Origin: Candidatus Sphingomonas phytovorans
Lineage (GTDB): Bacteria > Pseudomonadota > Alphaproteobacteria > Sphingomonadales > Sphingomonadaceae
Assembly: GCA_029202385.1 (NCBI GenBank)
Contig: CP119314.1
Location: 2,234,501-2,298,500, forward strand
Reading direction: 5' to 3'
Length of the DNA: 64,000 nucleotides
The position numbers were made by a program, and so were the translations under genes. Below are positions 9,772 through 18,355 of this stretch, one piece after another (the first letter of the stretch is position 1; each line of letters opens with the position of its first letter). Under the pieces are notes generated by a model. The model made no database searches and was not told where the DNA came from. It was given only the letters and a program-made list of their open reading frames with translations.

Positions 9772-10412
9772 GCTTCGTCGGTGTCGGCGAGCTTCCAGTT
9801 CGGATCGCTGCTCTTCAGCGTGCGCGCGAAGGTCCAGACGTCATGTGTCTCGACCGCGTCGCTCATCGATCCGGCGACGAGATTGCCATCGGCATCGCGC
9901 GTCACCGCGGCGATATCGGCGTCGAAGCGCACGGTGATGCGCGCCAGCTTGCCATCGACCGAGGCGTCGGAAATCATCGCGCGCTCGATCGAGACGAGGC
10001 GATTGTCGAGCACATGGCCGGCCACTGCGCGCTCGGCGATCGCCTCGGCAAAGGCGCCGCGCACGTCATCGTTCACCAGCCAGGCGAGCGATTCCTCATC
10101 GCCCTTCCAATAAGCCTCGAGGATCATGCGATAGGCTGATTGCGCGCCTTCGATGAACTGGCCGACATCGAAGGTCGATTCGGCCGAGACGATCGAACGG
10201 AGGCCAGCCTCGGCACGCGGATCGATATTGCGATTCGCGATCTCGCGCGGCTCCTGCGACACCTCGATCGGTCGTGGCAGCGACGTGACCGGCGCCCGCT
10301 CCTCAGCGGGCTTGGGCAGGACCTGCTCATGCCCCGTCCGCTTGCCGAGCACCATGTACAGACGCAACGCCAGAAATCCGGCGACCATCGCGAGAAGAAC
10401 TACAAAGAGCAC
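9768..10412 (-). CDS. Tim44/TimA family membrane adaptor protein
   Basis: A 214-residue protein with one N-terminal membrane helix (about 1-22) and a C-terminal Tim44-like domain of NTF2-like fold (about 75-205), as in the alphaproteobacterial TimA family related to the mitochondrial import factor Tim44. It is the first gene of a minus-strand operon with mltA and the Smr gene and diverges from secB. The split orientation next to secB is a typical alphaproteobacterial neighbourhood. Its role in envelope or protein traffic is inferred from the family. Confidence 0.86.
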   Translation of the reverse strand: MLFVVLLAMVAGFLALRLYMVLGKRTGHEQVLPKPAEERAPVTSLPRPIEVSQEPREIANRNIDPRAEAGLRSIVSAESTFDVGQFIEGAQSAYRMILEAYWKGDEESLAWLVNDDVRGAFAEAIAERAVAGHVLDNRLVSIERAMISDASVDGKLARITVRFDADIAAVTRDADGNLVAGSMSDAVETHDVWTFARTLKSSDPNWKLADTDEA

Positions 10413-10589
10413 CTTGCCTCCACTATCGGCTAACCACCTACATAGGCGTAACGCGCCAACGTTTCAAATGGCTCAAGACATCACACCGCCGGCAGCCGTT
10501 GAACTGCCCGTCGCCCCCTGCTAGGCGCGCGGTCGCAGGTACGCCACAGGGGGCGGCCGATATTTCGATCTTCAAGGAATGGACTTTCG

Positions 10590-11096
10590 ATGAGCGAGCA
10601 GGACGATGGCATCATCACGGGCACCGAGCCCCTTCCCAATGGCGCCGACACCACGCCTGCGGCAGGGCTGATCTCGCAATATGTGAAGGACCTGTCGTTC
10701 GAGAATCCCAACGCGCCGGGCATCTTCCAGGTCCAGGTCGCGCCGCAGATCGACGTCCAGTTCAACATCGGCACCGCCCAGGTCGGCGAGGAGGTCCACG
10801 AGGTGGTGCTCCGCGTCGAGGTACGCGCCGAGACCGAAGGCCAGGTCGCCTTCATCGTCGAGCTGACCTATGCCGGGCTGTTCGGCCTGCGCAACATCCC
10901 CGCCGAGCATGTCCAGCCCTTCCTCCTCGCCGAGGCCCCGCGCCTGCTCTTCCCGTTCGCGCGCCGCGTGCTCGCCGATGCGGTCCGTGACGGCGGCTTC
11001 CAGCCCCTGCTGCTCGAGCCGATCGACTTCGCCGCGATCTACATGCAGCAGACCGAGGCCCAGCAGGCCACGACCGGGGAAATCGGCACGGCCTGA
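10590..11096 (+). CDS. secB: Protein-export chaperone SecB
   Basis: A 168-residue cytosolic tetrameric chaperone that keeps precursor proteins unfolded and hands them to SecA. It shows the family core FEVQVAPQIDV-type strand (FQVQVAPQIDVQFNIGT), the EVVLRVEVRA strand, YAGLFGLRNIP, and the LLFPFARRVLADAVRDGGF helix. The acidic N-terminus and the Gln-rich C-terminal tail are normal. AAGGA at 10572-10576 lies upstream of ATG 10590. It diverges from the Tim44-like gene across about 177 bases, which must hold both promoters, and precedes murJ by 26 bases. Confidence 0.96.
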   Translation: MSEQDDGIITGTEPLPNGADTTPAAGLISQYVKDLSFENPNAPGIFQVQVAPQIDVQFNIGTAQVGEEVHEVVLRVEVRAETEGQVAFIVELTYAGLFGLRNIPAEHVQPFLLAEAPRLLFPFARRVLADAVRDGGFQPLLLEPIDFAAIYMQQTEAQQATTGEIGTA

Positions 11097-11122
11097 TCCT
11101 CGGGCCTTCGGGACCCAAGACA

Positions 11123-12691
11123 ATGAACCTCACGCGCGCGCTGGGATCGGTGGGTGGCCTCACCCTGGCCAGCCGCGTGCTGGGGCTCGTGCGCGATTCG
11201 CTGTTCGTCCGCTTCGTCGGCGCCAGCTTCGCGTCGGACGCCTTCCTCGTCGCCTTCCGCCTGCCCAACCTGTTCCGCGCGCTGTTCGCCGAAGGGGCGT
11301 TCTCGGCGGCGTTCATCCCGATGTTCAACCGCAAGATCACCGACAAGGACGGCCCCGGGCTCCCCGCGGGCGTGGCCTTTGCGGAGGACGCGCTGTCGGT
11401 GCTGCTGCCAGTCCTGATCGTGATGACGATCCTCGTCGAGATCTTCGCCTGGCCGGTGACGCTGGCGCTGTCCGGCAAGTTCAACGGGGTCACCAACGAC
11501 CAATTTGCCTTCGCGGTCGGGCTGTCGCGCTTCACCTTCCCCTATCTGCTGTTCATCAGCCTGGTGTCGCTGCTCGGCGGCATCCTCAATTCGCTGCACA
11601 AATTCTGGGTCAATGCTGCGGCGCCGATCCTGCTGAACGTGACGCTGATCGCCGCCCTGCTGTTCTTCCACGATCACGATCCGTACCTGACCGCGCGCAA
11701 CCAGGCGATCGCCGTCAGCGTGGCGGGCCTGTTGCAACTGCTCTGGCTGATCCACGCCTGCTGGACGAGCGGCGTGCGGCTGCGGCTCAAGCTCCCCCGC
11801 TTCAGCCCCGATGTGAAGAAGCTGATGGCGCTGATCTGGCCCGCCGCCGCGGGCGCCGGCGCGGTGCAGATCAATCTCGTCGTCTCGACCGCGCTGGCCG
11901 CGTCGCTGCTCCCCGCCGGATCGGTCACCTATATCTACACCGCTGACCGGGTGAACCAGTTGCCGCTCGGCCTGATCGGCATCGGGCTCGGCACCGTCCT
12001 CCTCCCGCTCATCTCCCGCCAGCTTGGCGCCGGCGAGGAAAAGGCGGCGATGGAATCGCAGAACCGGGGCATGGAACTCGCGCTGCTGCTGACCCTGCCC
12101 GCCACCATGGCGCTGGTCCTGTGCGGCGGCCCGATCGTCGCCGCCCTGTTCGAACATGGCAAGTTCACCGCGCTGAACACCTATTATACGGCGCAGGCGC
12201 TCTCGGCCTTCTCGATCGGCCTGCCGAGCTATATCCTCGTGAAGGTCCTCACGCCGGGCTATTATGCCCGCGCCGACACGAAGACGCCGGTCCGCTACGC
12301 AACGATCAGCATGGGCGTGAACCTCCTGCTCAACCTCGCGCTGATCGTCCCGCTGCAGCATATGGGGCCGCCGCTGGCGACCGCCCTCGCCTCGACCGTC
12401 AACGTCATCCTGCTCTACCGCACGCTGCGGCTCCGCGGGCATTTCGAACCGGATGCCCGGCTGCGCCGCCGGGCCTGGCGGCTTGCCGCGGCCGCCCTGG
12501 TGATGGGGGTTATCCTGTGGCTGATGCAGGGGCTGCTCACGCCCTATCTCCATGGTAGCTGGATGGTCCGGACGGGCGCGATGCTGGCGCTGGTCGGCGC
12601 GGGCAGCTTCGTCTATGCGGTCGCCACGTTCGCCCTGGGTGCCTTCACCCGCGACGATCTGGCATTCCTGAGGCGCAAGCGCGCCCGCTGA
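11123..12691 (+). CDS. murJ: Lipid II flippase MurJ (MviN)
   Basis: A 522-residue polytopic membrane protein (about 14 helices) of the MOP superfamily that flips lipid II for peptidoglycan synthesis. The N-terminus has the family signature SRVLGLVRDSLFVRFVGAS and RLPNLFRALFAEGAFSAAF, and the mid region has the TPGYYARADTKTP motif of MurJ. It sits between secB and trpS with spacings of 26 and 14 bases, all on the plus strand, so the three genes are probably one transcript. Confidence 0.95.
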   Translation: MNLTRALGSVGGLTLASRVLGLVRDSLFVRFVGASFASDAFLVAFRLPNLFRALFAEGAFSAAFIPMFNRKITDKDGPGLPAGVAFAEDALSVLLPVLIVMTILVEIFAWPVTLALSGKFNGVTNDQFAFAVGLSRFTFPYLLFISLVSLLGGILNSLHKFWVNAAAPILLNVTLIAALLFFHDHDPYLTARNQAIAVSVAGLLQLLWLIHACWTSGVRLRLKLPRFSPDVKKLMALIWPAAAGAGAVQINLVVSTALAASLLPAGSVTYIYTADRVNQLPLGLIGIGLGTVLLPLISRQLGAGEEKAAMESQNRGMELALLLTLPATMALVLCGGPIVAALFEHGKFTALNTYYTAQALSAFSIGLPSYILVKVLTPGYYARADTKTPVRYATISMGVNLLLNLALIVPLQHMGPPLATALASTVNVILLYRTLRLRGHFEPDARLRRRAWRLAAAALVMGVILWLMQGLLTPYLHGSWMVRTGAMLALVGAGSFVYAVATFALGAFTRDDLAFLRRKRAR

Positions 12692-12705
12692 ACACGAGAC
12701 CATCA

Positions 12706-13710
12706 ATGCGCGTCGTTTCCGGCATCCAGCCCACCGGCAATCTCCACCTCGGCAACTATCTCGGCGCGATCAAACAATGGGTCGCGATGCAGGACACCAT
12801 GGGCCCGGGCGAGGATTGCCTGTTCTTCCTCGCCGACCTCCACGCCTTGTCCCAGCCGGTCGTCGCGGCCGAGCTGACCGCGAACTCGATCGAGATGGCG
12901 GCGACCCTGCTTGCCTGCGGCATCGATCCCGACCGAGCGATCCTGTTCAACCAGGCGCGCGTGCCGGCGCATAGCGAGCTTGCCTGGATATTGGGGGGCA
13001 CCGCGCGGATGGGCTGGCTCAACCGCATGACCCAGTGGAAAGACAAGGCCGGCAAGAGCGGCGAGAGCCAGAGCGTCGACCTGTTCACCTACCCGGTGCT
13101 CCAGGCAGCCGACGTACTGCTCTATCAGGCGACTCACGTGCCGGTCGGCGAGGACCAGAAGCAGCATCTCGAACTCGCGCGCGACATCGCGACCAAGTTC
13201 AACAATGATTTCGGGGTCGAGCTCTTCACCCTGCCCGAGCCGTTCATTTCGAAGGCGGCACCGCGCATCATGTCGCTGCGCGACGGCAGCGCGAAGATGT
13301 CCAAGTCGGATCCGTCGGACGCATCGCGTATCAACCTGGTCGATAGCGACGATCTGATCGTGCAGAAGCTGAAAAAGGCGAAGACCGATCCGGAGCCGCT
13401 GCCCGCGACCTTCGCCGAACTGGCCGATCGCCCCGAGGCCAGGAACCTCGTCACCATCTATTCGGCCCTCGCCGGAACATCGACCGACGCGGTGATGGCC
13501 GAATTCGGCGGCAAGGGTTTCGGCACATTCAAGCCCGCCCTGGCCGATCTGGCGGTGGCCGGTCTCGGGCCGATCCGCGACCGGCTGACCGCGCTGCTCG
13601 ACGATCGCGCAGCGGTCAGCGCTGTGCTGGCGAGGGGCGCAGCCAGGGCGAGCGCGCTCGCCGCGCCGACACTCGCGGCGGCGCAGCGAGCCGTGGGCTT
13701 GCACGTCTGA
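12706..13710 (+). CDS. trpS: Tryptophan--tRNA ligase
   Basis: A 334-residue class I aminoacyl-tRNA synthetase that charges tRNA-Trp. The HIGH-equivalent GNLHLGNY is at 11-18 and KMSKS at 197-201. The bacterial TrpS features QADVLLYQATHVPVGEDQ and HLELARDIA are present. The length is normal. It lies 14 bases after murJ and is followed by a likely terminator. Confidence 0.96.
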   Translation: MRVVSGIQPTGNLHLGNYLGAIKQWVAMQDTMGPGEDCLFFLADLHALSQPVVAAELTANSIEMAATLLACGIDPDRAILFNQARVPAHSELAWILGGTARMGWLNRMTQWKDKAGKSGESQSVDLFTYPVLQAADVLLYQATHVPVGEDQKQHLELARDIATKFNNDFGVELFTLPEPFISKAAPRIMSLRDGSAKMSKSDPSDASRINLVDSDDLIVQKLKKAKTDPEPLPATFAELADRPEARNLVTIYSALAGTSTDAVMAEFGGKGFGTFKPALADLAVAGLGPIRDRLTALLDDRAAVSAVLARGAARASALAAPTLAAAQRAVGLHV

Positions 13711-13712
13711 TT

Positions 13713-13745
13713 TCCGCTCCCATCTTGGCTGGAGACGGATTTTTT
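13713..13745 (+). terminator. Putative rho-independent terminator after trpS
   Basis: A TCCGCTCC arm pairs with GGAGACGGA across a 10-nt loop, with one bulged A, and is followed directly by six T residues. Confidence 0.6.
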
Positions 13746-13872
13746 CGGGGGATTTGCATCACCTCGTTCAAGCGCTATTCATAACGCCTGCAGGACAATT
13801 GCAACCGACTGAACTTGCCTCGCTTTTCTTCGATACTCATCCGAATCCCCTCGTCACCAAGGTCGCAAGCCC

Positions 13873-14517
13873 ATGAAGATGTTCCCCATCGCCGCCGTCG
13901 CCCTGCTCGCGCTGGGTGGCTGCGCCACGCCGTTCAACGCCAAGGTCTCCCGCTTTCAGCAACTGCCGCAGGCGCAAGGCCAGACCTTCGTGGTCAGGGC
14001 GATGGACCCGCGTCTCGATGGCGGGATCGAGTTTGGCCAATATGCGCAACTCGTCTCGGCCAAGCTCGGGAATCACGGCTATCAGCCCGCCAATGATCCG
14101 GCGCGCGCCGATCTGGTGGTGAAGATCGGCTACGGGGTCGACAAGGGCCGTGAGAAGGTCGTGACCACTCCGGGCTTCGGCGGCTATGGTGGCTTCGGTT
14201 ATGGCGGCTTCGGCCCCTATCGGGGCTTTGGCGGCCCCTATGGCTATTATGGTCGCAGCCGCTTCGCGTTCGGCTTCTACGATCCCTTCCTGTTCGACAA
14301 CGACGTGTCGAGCTTCACTGTCTACACCAGCGAGCTGGACCTGCGCATCGACCGCGCCGACAACGGCAAGAGCGTGTTCGAAGGCACCGCCAAGGCCCAG
14401 TCGCGCAACGACGACCTGCCCTATCTGGTCCCGCGCCTGGTCGAGGCGATGTTCACCGGCTTCCCCGGCAATTCGGGCGAAACGGTGAAGATCACGATCG
14501 CACCCGAGAAGAAGTAG
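13873..14517 (+). CDS. DUF4136-type lipoprotein
   Basis: A 214-residue predicted lipoprotein: signal peptide, lipobox LGGC with Cys17, then a DUF4136-like periplasmic domain (TFVVRAMDPRLDGGIEFGQY; DLVVKIGYGVD; VYTSELDLRIDRAD; PYLVPRLVEAMF). A Gly/Tyr/Phe-rich insert at about 98-135 (repeated GGFG/YGG units) divides the domain and is probably flexible. The function of the family is unknown; it is thought to be envelope-associated. A hairpin-rich intergenic region follows. Confidence 0.82.
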   Translation: MKMFPIAAVALLALGGCATPFNAKVSRFQQLPQAQGQTFVVRAMDPRLDGGIEFGQYAQLVSAKLGNHGYQPANDPARADLVVKIGYGVDKGREKVVTTPGFGGYGGFGYGGFGPYRGFGGPYGYYGRSRFAFGFYDPFLFDNDVSSFTVYTSELDLRIDRADNGKSVFEGTAKAQSRNDDLPYLVPRLVEAMFTGFPGNSGETVKITIAPEKK

Positions 14518-14524
14518 CATCAAG

Positions 14525-14546
14525 CCCCTCCCCTTTAGGGGAGGGG
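14525..14546. repeat. G/C-rich intergenic hairpin repeat
   Basis: A perfect 10-bp inverted repeat (CCCCTCCCCT / AGGGGAGGGG) with a 2-base loop, followed by GGTCGGGGTGGG. Such elements resemble repetitive extragenic palindromes in sphingomonad genomes; the family assignment is from memory. Confidence 0.6.
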
Positions 14547-14590
14547 TCGGGGTGGGCGCGCGCGTCTGCGCGCTCAAAAGACTCTGCAAC

Positions 14591-14647
14591 GCCGGTGACA
14601 AAAGAAAAAGGCGGGCACCCAGCCCGCCTTTTTCTTTTGTCACCGGC
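14591..14647. terminator. Bidirectional terminator formed by a perfect 26-bp palindrome
   Basis: Arms 14591-14616 and 14622-14647 are perfectly complementary across a 5-nt loop (ACCCA). The inner GGCGGGC/GCCCGCC stem is flanked by TTTTTCTTTT on the 3' side in both orientations. It can therefore end the DUF4136 gene on the plus strand and the lipoprotein/dnaA side on the minus strand. Confidence 0.85.
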
Positions 14648-14690
14648 GGGGTCGGCCCCTTCAGGACTCCTATCCAGTTGGCGGGCCGGA

Positions 14691-15059
14691 TCAACAGGGA
14701 CCATGCCAGAAGACACCCTGCCCTAGCTCCGAATAGCATGTCGAGGCCATCGGGAGATCCTGCTTGCTTCGGGCGATCCCATACCCCCAGCCGCCATCGA
14801 AATAGGGTTTGATCAGGATATCGACGCCCCAACCGTAGACGGTCACAGAATGGGGCTGGAGGCTTGCGATAACAGGCGGCCACTGGCTTTTCGGTACTTC
14901 AGCCCAGCCCTTGGACGCATCGATCGGATGCGTTGCCTTCAGGAGTTGAGATTCGGTCCGGATCGTCCTGAGTGTCGACTGATTATGAGTGGGACACGTG
15001 CAACCGCCAATCAATGCCAGCACGGCCAACACAGCGAATGCCCAGACACGTAAGTTCAC
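14691..15059 (-). CDS. Small hypothetical lipoprotein
   Basis: A 122-residue protein starting at GTG 15059, preceded by a purine-rich GGGGAGGGGGGA. A hydrophobic stretch (about 5-18) ends in the lipobox LIGGC with Cys20. The mature part has no family I recognise; it includes HSVTVYGWGVDILIKPYFDGGWGYGI and ends in Cys. Longer upstream starts would destroy the signal peptide, so GTG 15059 is preferred. It lies just downstream of dnaA on the same strand and upstream of the bidirectional terminator. Confidence 0.7.
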   Translation of the reverse strand: MNLRVWAFAVLAVLALIGGCTCPTHNQSTLRTIRTESQLLKATHPIDASKGWAEVPKSQWPPVIASLQPHSVTVYGWGVDILIKPYFDGGWGYGIARSKQDLPMASTCYSELGQGVFWHGPC

Positions 15060-15093
15060 TCCCCCCTCCCCGGAGCGGGAAGGAAGGAACAAA

Positions 15094-16494
15094 TCAGCCT
15101 TCAAGCTCGCGCAGCAAGGTTCGCACCGCGCCGTCGATCTCGCGATCCTTGTCGCGCAGTTCCTCGATACGGCGCACCGCATGGATCACCGTCGAATGGT
15201 CGCGACCGCCGAACTTGCGGCCGATCTCCGGCAGCGAGCGCGTGGTCAGGCGCTTGGCGAGATACATCGCGATCTGGCGCGGACGGGCCACCACCACGGC
15301 GCGCCGGGCCGAAACGAGGTCGATCGGCTTCAGCTCGAAATGCGCCGAAACCGCGCGCTGAATCTCGTCGATCGTCACCCGGCGCTCGGCGCCGCGCAGC
15401 ACGTCGCCCAGCGTCGCCACCGCGAAATCCATGTCGATCGACTCGCCGGTGAGCTGCGCATAGGCGACCAGCCGGTTGAGCGAGCCTTCCAGGTCGCGGA
15501 TGTTTGCGGTGATGCGAGTCGCCAGCAGGTCGAGCACCTCGGCCGGTACCCTGGCATCGGGCATATCGACGAGCTTCCGCTCAAGCACCGCGCGGCGGAG
15601 CGCCAGATCGGGTGCCTTGATATCCGCGACCAGCCCGACCGAGAGCCGCGACGTGATCCTTGCCTCGACCCCGTCGAGCCCCTGCGGGCAGCGATCGGCG
15701 CTGATCACCAGCCGCTTGCCGGTCGCCATCACCTCGTTGACGGTGTGGAAGAATTCTTCCTGCGTGGCGTCCTTGCCGGCGATGAACTGGAGATCGTCGA
15801 TCATCAGCAGATCGGCGGCGCGCAATCGCGCCTTGAAGCTGTGGGTGTCCCGGGCGCGGAGCGCATGCACGAAATCGAACATGAAGCGCTCGGCCGACAT
15901 CAGGATCACGTTCGCGCCAGGGCATGCCTCGAGATAGGCAGCGCCGATCGCGTGCATCAGATGGGTCTTGCCCTGCCCCGTGCCGCTGTGGAGGAACAAC
16001 GGGCTGAACCGCGGCTTGCCAGCCTCGGCAAGCGCGCTGGCCGCGTTGAAGGCGACCCGATTGGACTGGTCGACCACGAACCGGTCGAAGGTGAAGCGCG
16101 GGTCGAGCGCCGGGCGCACCGGAACCGCTGCCCCGGGAGTCGGAACGGCGGGAGCCGCCGCGACCGCAGGCGCCTCCACGGTCAATACCGCGGGCGCGGC
16201 CTTGCTGGCGGACCGCGTCTCGATCGAGACGCTGCGCACCTCGGGCAGGATCGCGCGAAATTCCTGGAACAGCCGGTCGGCATAATGGTTGCGGACCCAG
16301 TTCGTCATGAAGGCCGACGGCAACGCCAGACGAATCGTCTCGGAATCCGTACCGTCGATCAACTCGATCGGCTTCAGCCACTGGTCGAACAGACGCACGC
16401 CGGCCGACTCGCGCAGGTGCCCGCGCACCGTGCTCCAGGCCTTTGCTGCATCGCTCAACCGAGCCGCCTCTCCGGTAACAGTCCCCGCCAACAC
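15094..16494 (-). CDS. dnaA: Chromosomal replication initiator DnaA
   Basis: A 466-residue AAA+ initiator that binds DnaA boxes and melts oriC. Domain I occupies about 15-90, an Ala/Pro-rich linker about 95-130, and the AAA+ core has Walker A SGTGQGKTH at 170-178, Walker B LLMIDDLQF, and sensor ARITSRLSVGL. Domain IV ends with the signature GGRDHSTVIHAVRRI. Walker A differs from the common GGVGLGKTH but keeps G-x4-GKT. GTG 16494 has AAGGGA about 5 nt upstream. It is followed by a small lipoprotein gene and preceded, after about 400 bases, by rpsT on the same strand. Confidence 0.96.
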   Translation of the reverse strand: MLAGTVTGEAARLSDAAKAWSTVRGHLRESAGVRLFDQWLKPIELIDGTDSETIRLALPSAFMTNWVRNHYADRLFQEFRAILPEVRSVSIETRSASKAAPAVLTVEAPAVAAAPAVPTPGAAVPVRPALDPRFTFDRFVVDQSNRVAFNAASALAEAGKPRFSPLFLHSGTGQGKTHLMHAIGAAYLEACPGANVILMSAERFMFDFVHALRARDTHSFKARLRAADLLMIDDLQFIAGKDATQEEFFHTVNEVMATGKRLVISADRCPQGLDGVEARITSRLSVGLVADIKAPDLALRRAVLERKLVDMPDARVPAEVLDLLATRITANIRDLEGSLNRLVAYAQLTGESIDMDFAVATLGDVLRGAERRVTIDEIQRAVSAHFELKPIDLVSARRAVVVARPRQIAMYLAKRLTTRSLPEIGRKFGGRDHSTVIHAVRRIEELRDKDREIDGAVRTLLRELEG

Positions 16495-16895
16495 CCAATC
16501 CCTTTTCCCGGAGCCGGGACACGAGGTCCCGGGCGGCTTGATTCGCTACAGACAAACCTCCCCCCAGCCGGAATCATGTCCGCCTGACTTCGAAGGTCTC
16601 TAATAAGGTCGCGAGACGGAACGTCTGCGCGGCAAAGGTCGATTATGAAGATCGAACCGAGTCGGGCAATAGCTCTGCGCGTAACAAATCCGAAATAAAC
16701 GGGATTGACTCGGAATACCTCAAGGATTCCCGTCGAAAATCTTACAAGCTACTGAAAAACCATCATTAGCTCAGCACGGCAGTGTTGTTGCGGCTGCGAA
16801 TCGTGGTGAATCCTGACTTTTCACGATTCGGGTACGGGACCCACCCGAAACGGTGATAAAAAGTCTAACGGATCGTGCACGGCCAACCGCACACG
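16495..16895. other. dnaA upstream region
   Basis: About 400 noncoding bases between rpsT and dnaA that probably carry the dnaA promoter and leader. It is AT-richer than its surroundings. A perfect 8-bp inverted repeat, GAATCGTG (16798-16805) with CACGATTC (16822-16829), is present. I found no good match to TTATCCACA on either strand, so I do not call oriC here. Confidence 0.55.
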
Positions 16896-16928
16896 ACAAA
16901 AAACCCGCCGGGATATTCCCGACGGGCT
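16896..16928 (-). terminator. Terminator of rpsT
   Basis: On the minus strand GCCCGTCGGGA pairs with TCCCGGCGGGT (one G-T pair) across ATA and is followed by a run of T. It begins about 25 bases after the rpsT stop codon. Confidence 0.88.
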
Positions 16929-16952
16929 GTTGTTCCGACCGATCCGAACGGA

Positions 16953-17216
16953 TCAGGCGAGCGCGGTGAGACGCTTGGTCAGGCGCGAGAACTTGCGCGA
17001 GGCGGTGTTCTTGTGGAGCACACCCTTCGCAACGCCCTTGGCCAGCTCCGGCTGCATCGCTGCAACCGCGGCGCTCGCGGCATCCTTGTCGCCCGACGCC
17101 AGCGCGGCCTCGGCCTTCTTCACGAAGGTCCGGATACGACCAACGCGGTTGCCATTGACTTCCGCACGACGTGCGTTGCGCCGAATTCGCTTTTTCGCCT
17201 GTGGCGTGTTCGCCAT
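16953..17216 (-). CDS. rpsT: 30S ribosomal protein S20
   Basis: An 87-residue basic protein that binds 16S rRNA in the small subunit. The start [17 protein letters not shown] is the family N-terminus, which fixes ATG 17216 although the frame is open 14 codons further up. The rest ([20 protein letters not shown]) is typical S20. It is monocistronic, with a terminator behind it and dnaA next on the same strand, a frequent alphaproteobacterial order. Confidence 0.96.
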   Translation of the reverse strand: MANTPQAKKRIRRNARRAEVNGNRVGRIRTFVKKAEAALASGDKDAASAAVAAMQPELAKGVAKGVLHKNTASRKFSRLTKRLTALA

Positions 17217-17486
17217 GAAGCCCTCTGATCTGAAATAAAGAAAGGGCGCGGACGGCAAAGCCCGCAGCCCCGGAAAGCGCGCCTCTTACCCATCAAGAGT
17301 GAGTCGGTCAACCAGCGGAATGACGCCTGTGTGACGATTCCGGATTCACCCGAATGAGCCAACTCCCTCGTTACCCTGAGCTCGTTTGGCGACCATCCCC
17401 TCGGGGCATGCACTTTCTCCCCCCGCGAAAGACCGAGGAAGCTTACATGTCCGAAGGATGTGGTTGTCGAGACCCCAGCTTCTCCG

Positions 17487-18296
17487 TCAGCGCTGGCATT
17501 TCGGGCACCAGAAGGTGGAACGCCCGCCTTCGGTATAGCGCTCGACCTTGCCGCCACACTCGCACGGCTCGCCCTCGCGGCCATAGACGCGCCATTGCTT
17601 GGAAAAATAGCCGAGCTCGCCGTCGGGGCGCGCATAGTCGCGCAGCGACGAACCGCCCGCCTCGATCGCGGCTTCCAGGACCGTATGGATAGCGCCGACC
17701 AATCGCTCGAGGCGGGCAAGCGATATCTGGCCTGCCGCGCGCATCGGCGCGATGCGCGCGAGATGCAGCGCCTCGCACACATAGATATTGCCCAGCCCGG
17801 CGACGATTCGCTGGTCGAGCAGCATCAGCTTGATCGACGCGATCCGGCCGTCGAGCGCCTTGAGCAGATGGCGCGGAGTGAAATCCGGCCCGAGCGGCTC
17901 CGGCCCCATGGCCAGAAAGGGCGGATAGCTTGCGAGCGACTCGGTCGGGACGAGGTCAAGCGAGCCGAAACGCCTCGGATCGTTGAGCGCGAGACGATGC
18001 GCCGCGGTTTCCACGATCAGATGATCGTGCGGCAGCACCTCGCTCGGATCGACTCGCCAGCGGCCCGACATGCCGAGATGGAAGATCACCGTGTCGCCGC
18101 GATCGGTGTCGATCAGCCCGTATTTGGCGCGCCGCCCAAGCCCCGTCACCACGGCGCCGGTGAGTCGCTGGCCGAGATCGGCGGGGAAAGGCCGGCGCAG
18201 GTCCGGCCGGCGCGCCTGGACGAGCGTGATCCGCTGGTCCTGCAGCACCGGGCGAAGGCCGTTGACGGTGGTTTCGACTTCGGGAAGCTCTGGCAT
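17487..18296 (-). CDS. mutM: Formamidopyrimidine-DNA glycosylase
   Basis: A 269-residue bifunctional glycosylase/AP lyase that removes 8-oxoguanine. The start must be ATG 18296 because the catalytic proline follows Met directly (MPELPEVETTVNGLRP). Other family landmarks are FHLGMSGRW, DQRIVAGLGNIYVCEALH, and the C-terminal zinc finger with CECGG and WCPKCQR. No Shine-Dalgarno is visible before ATG. It diverges from ubiE with only 59 bases between start codons, so the promoters must overlap. Confidence 0.96.
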   Translation of the reverse strand: MPELPEVETTVNGLRPVLQDQRITLVQARRPDLRRPFPADLGQRLTGAVVTGLGRRAKYGLIDTDRGDTVIFHLGMSGRWRVDPSEVLPHDHLIVETAAHRLALNDPRRFGSLDLVPTESLASYPPFLAMGPEPLGPDFTPRHLLKALDGRIASIKLMLLDQRIVAGLGNIYVCEALHLARIAPMRAAGQISLARLERLVGAIHTVLEAAIEAGGSSLRDYARPDGELGYFSKQWRVYGREGEPCECGGKVERYTEGGRSTFWCPKCQR

Positions 18297-18355
18297 GACA
18301 GACATAGCGCTAGGTTGCGTTTGCCCCGCCCACAAGCGTTAGCTAGAGCCACGCC

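Noticed and set aside
11039..12706. 555-codon minus-strand frame opposite murJ
   Set aside because: Low-complexity Arg/Gln/Gly-rich translation with no family features; murJ on the plus strand is clear.
14989..16587. 532-codon plus-strand frame opposite dnaA
   Set aside because: Antisense shadow of dnaA with no start context or domains.
16798..16868. Possible oriC with DnaA boxes near dnaA
   Set aside because: The best match to TTATCCACA has only about six of nine bases; no cluster of boxes is seen.
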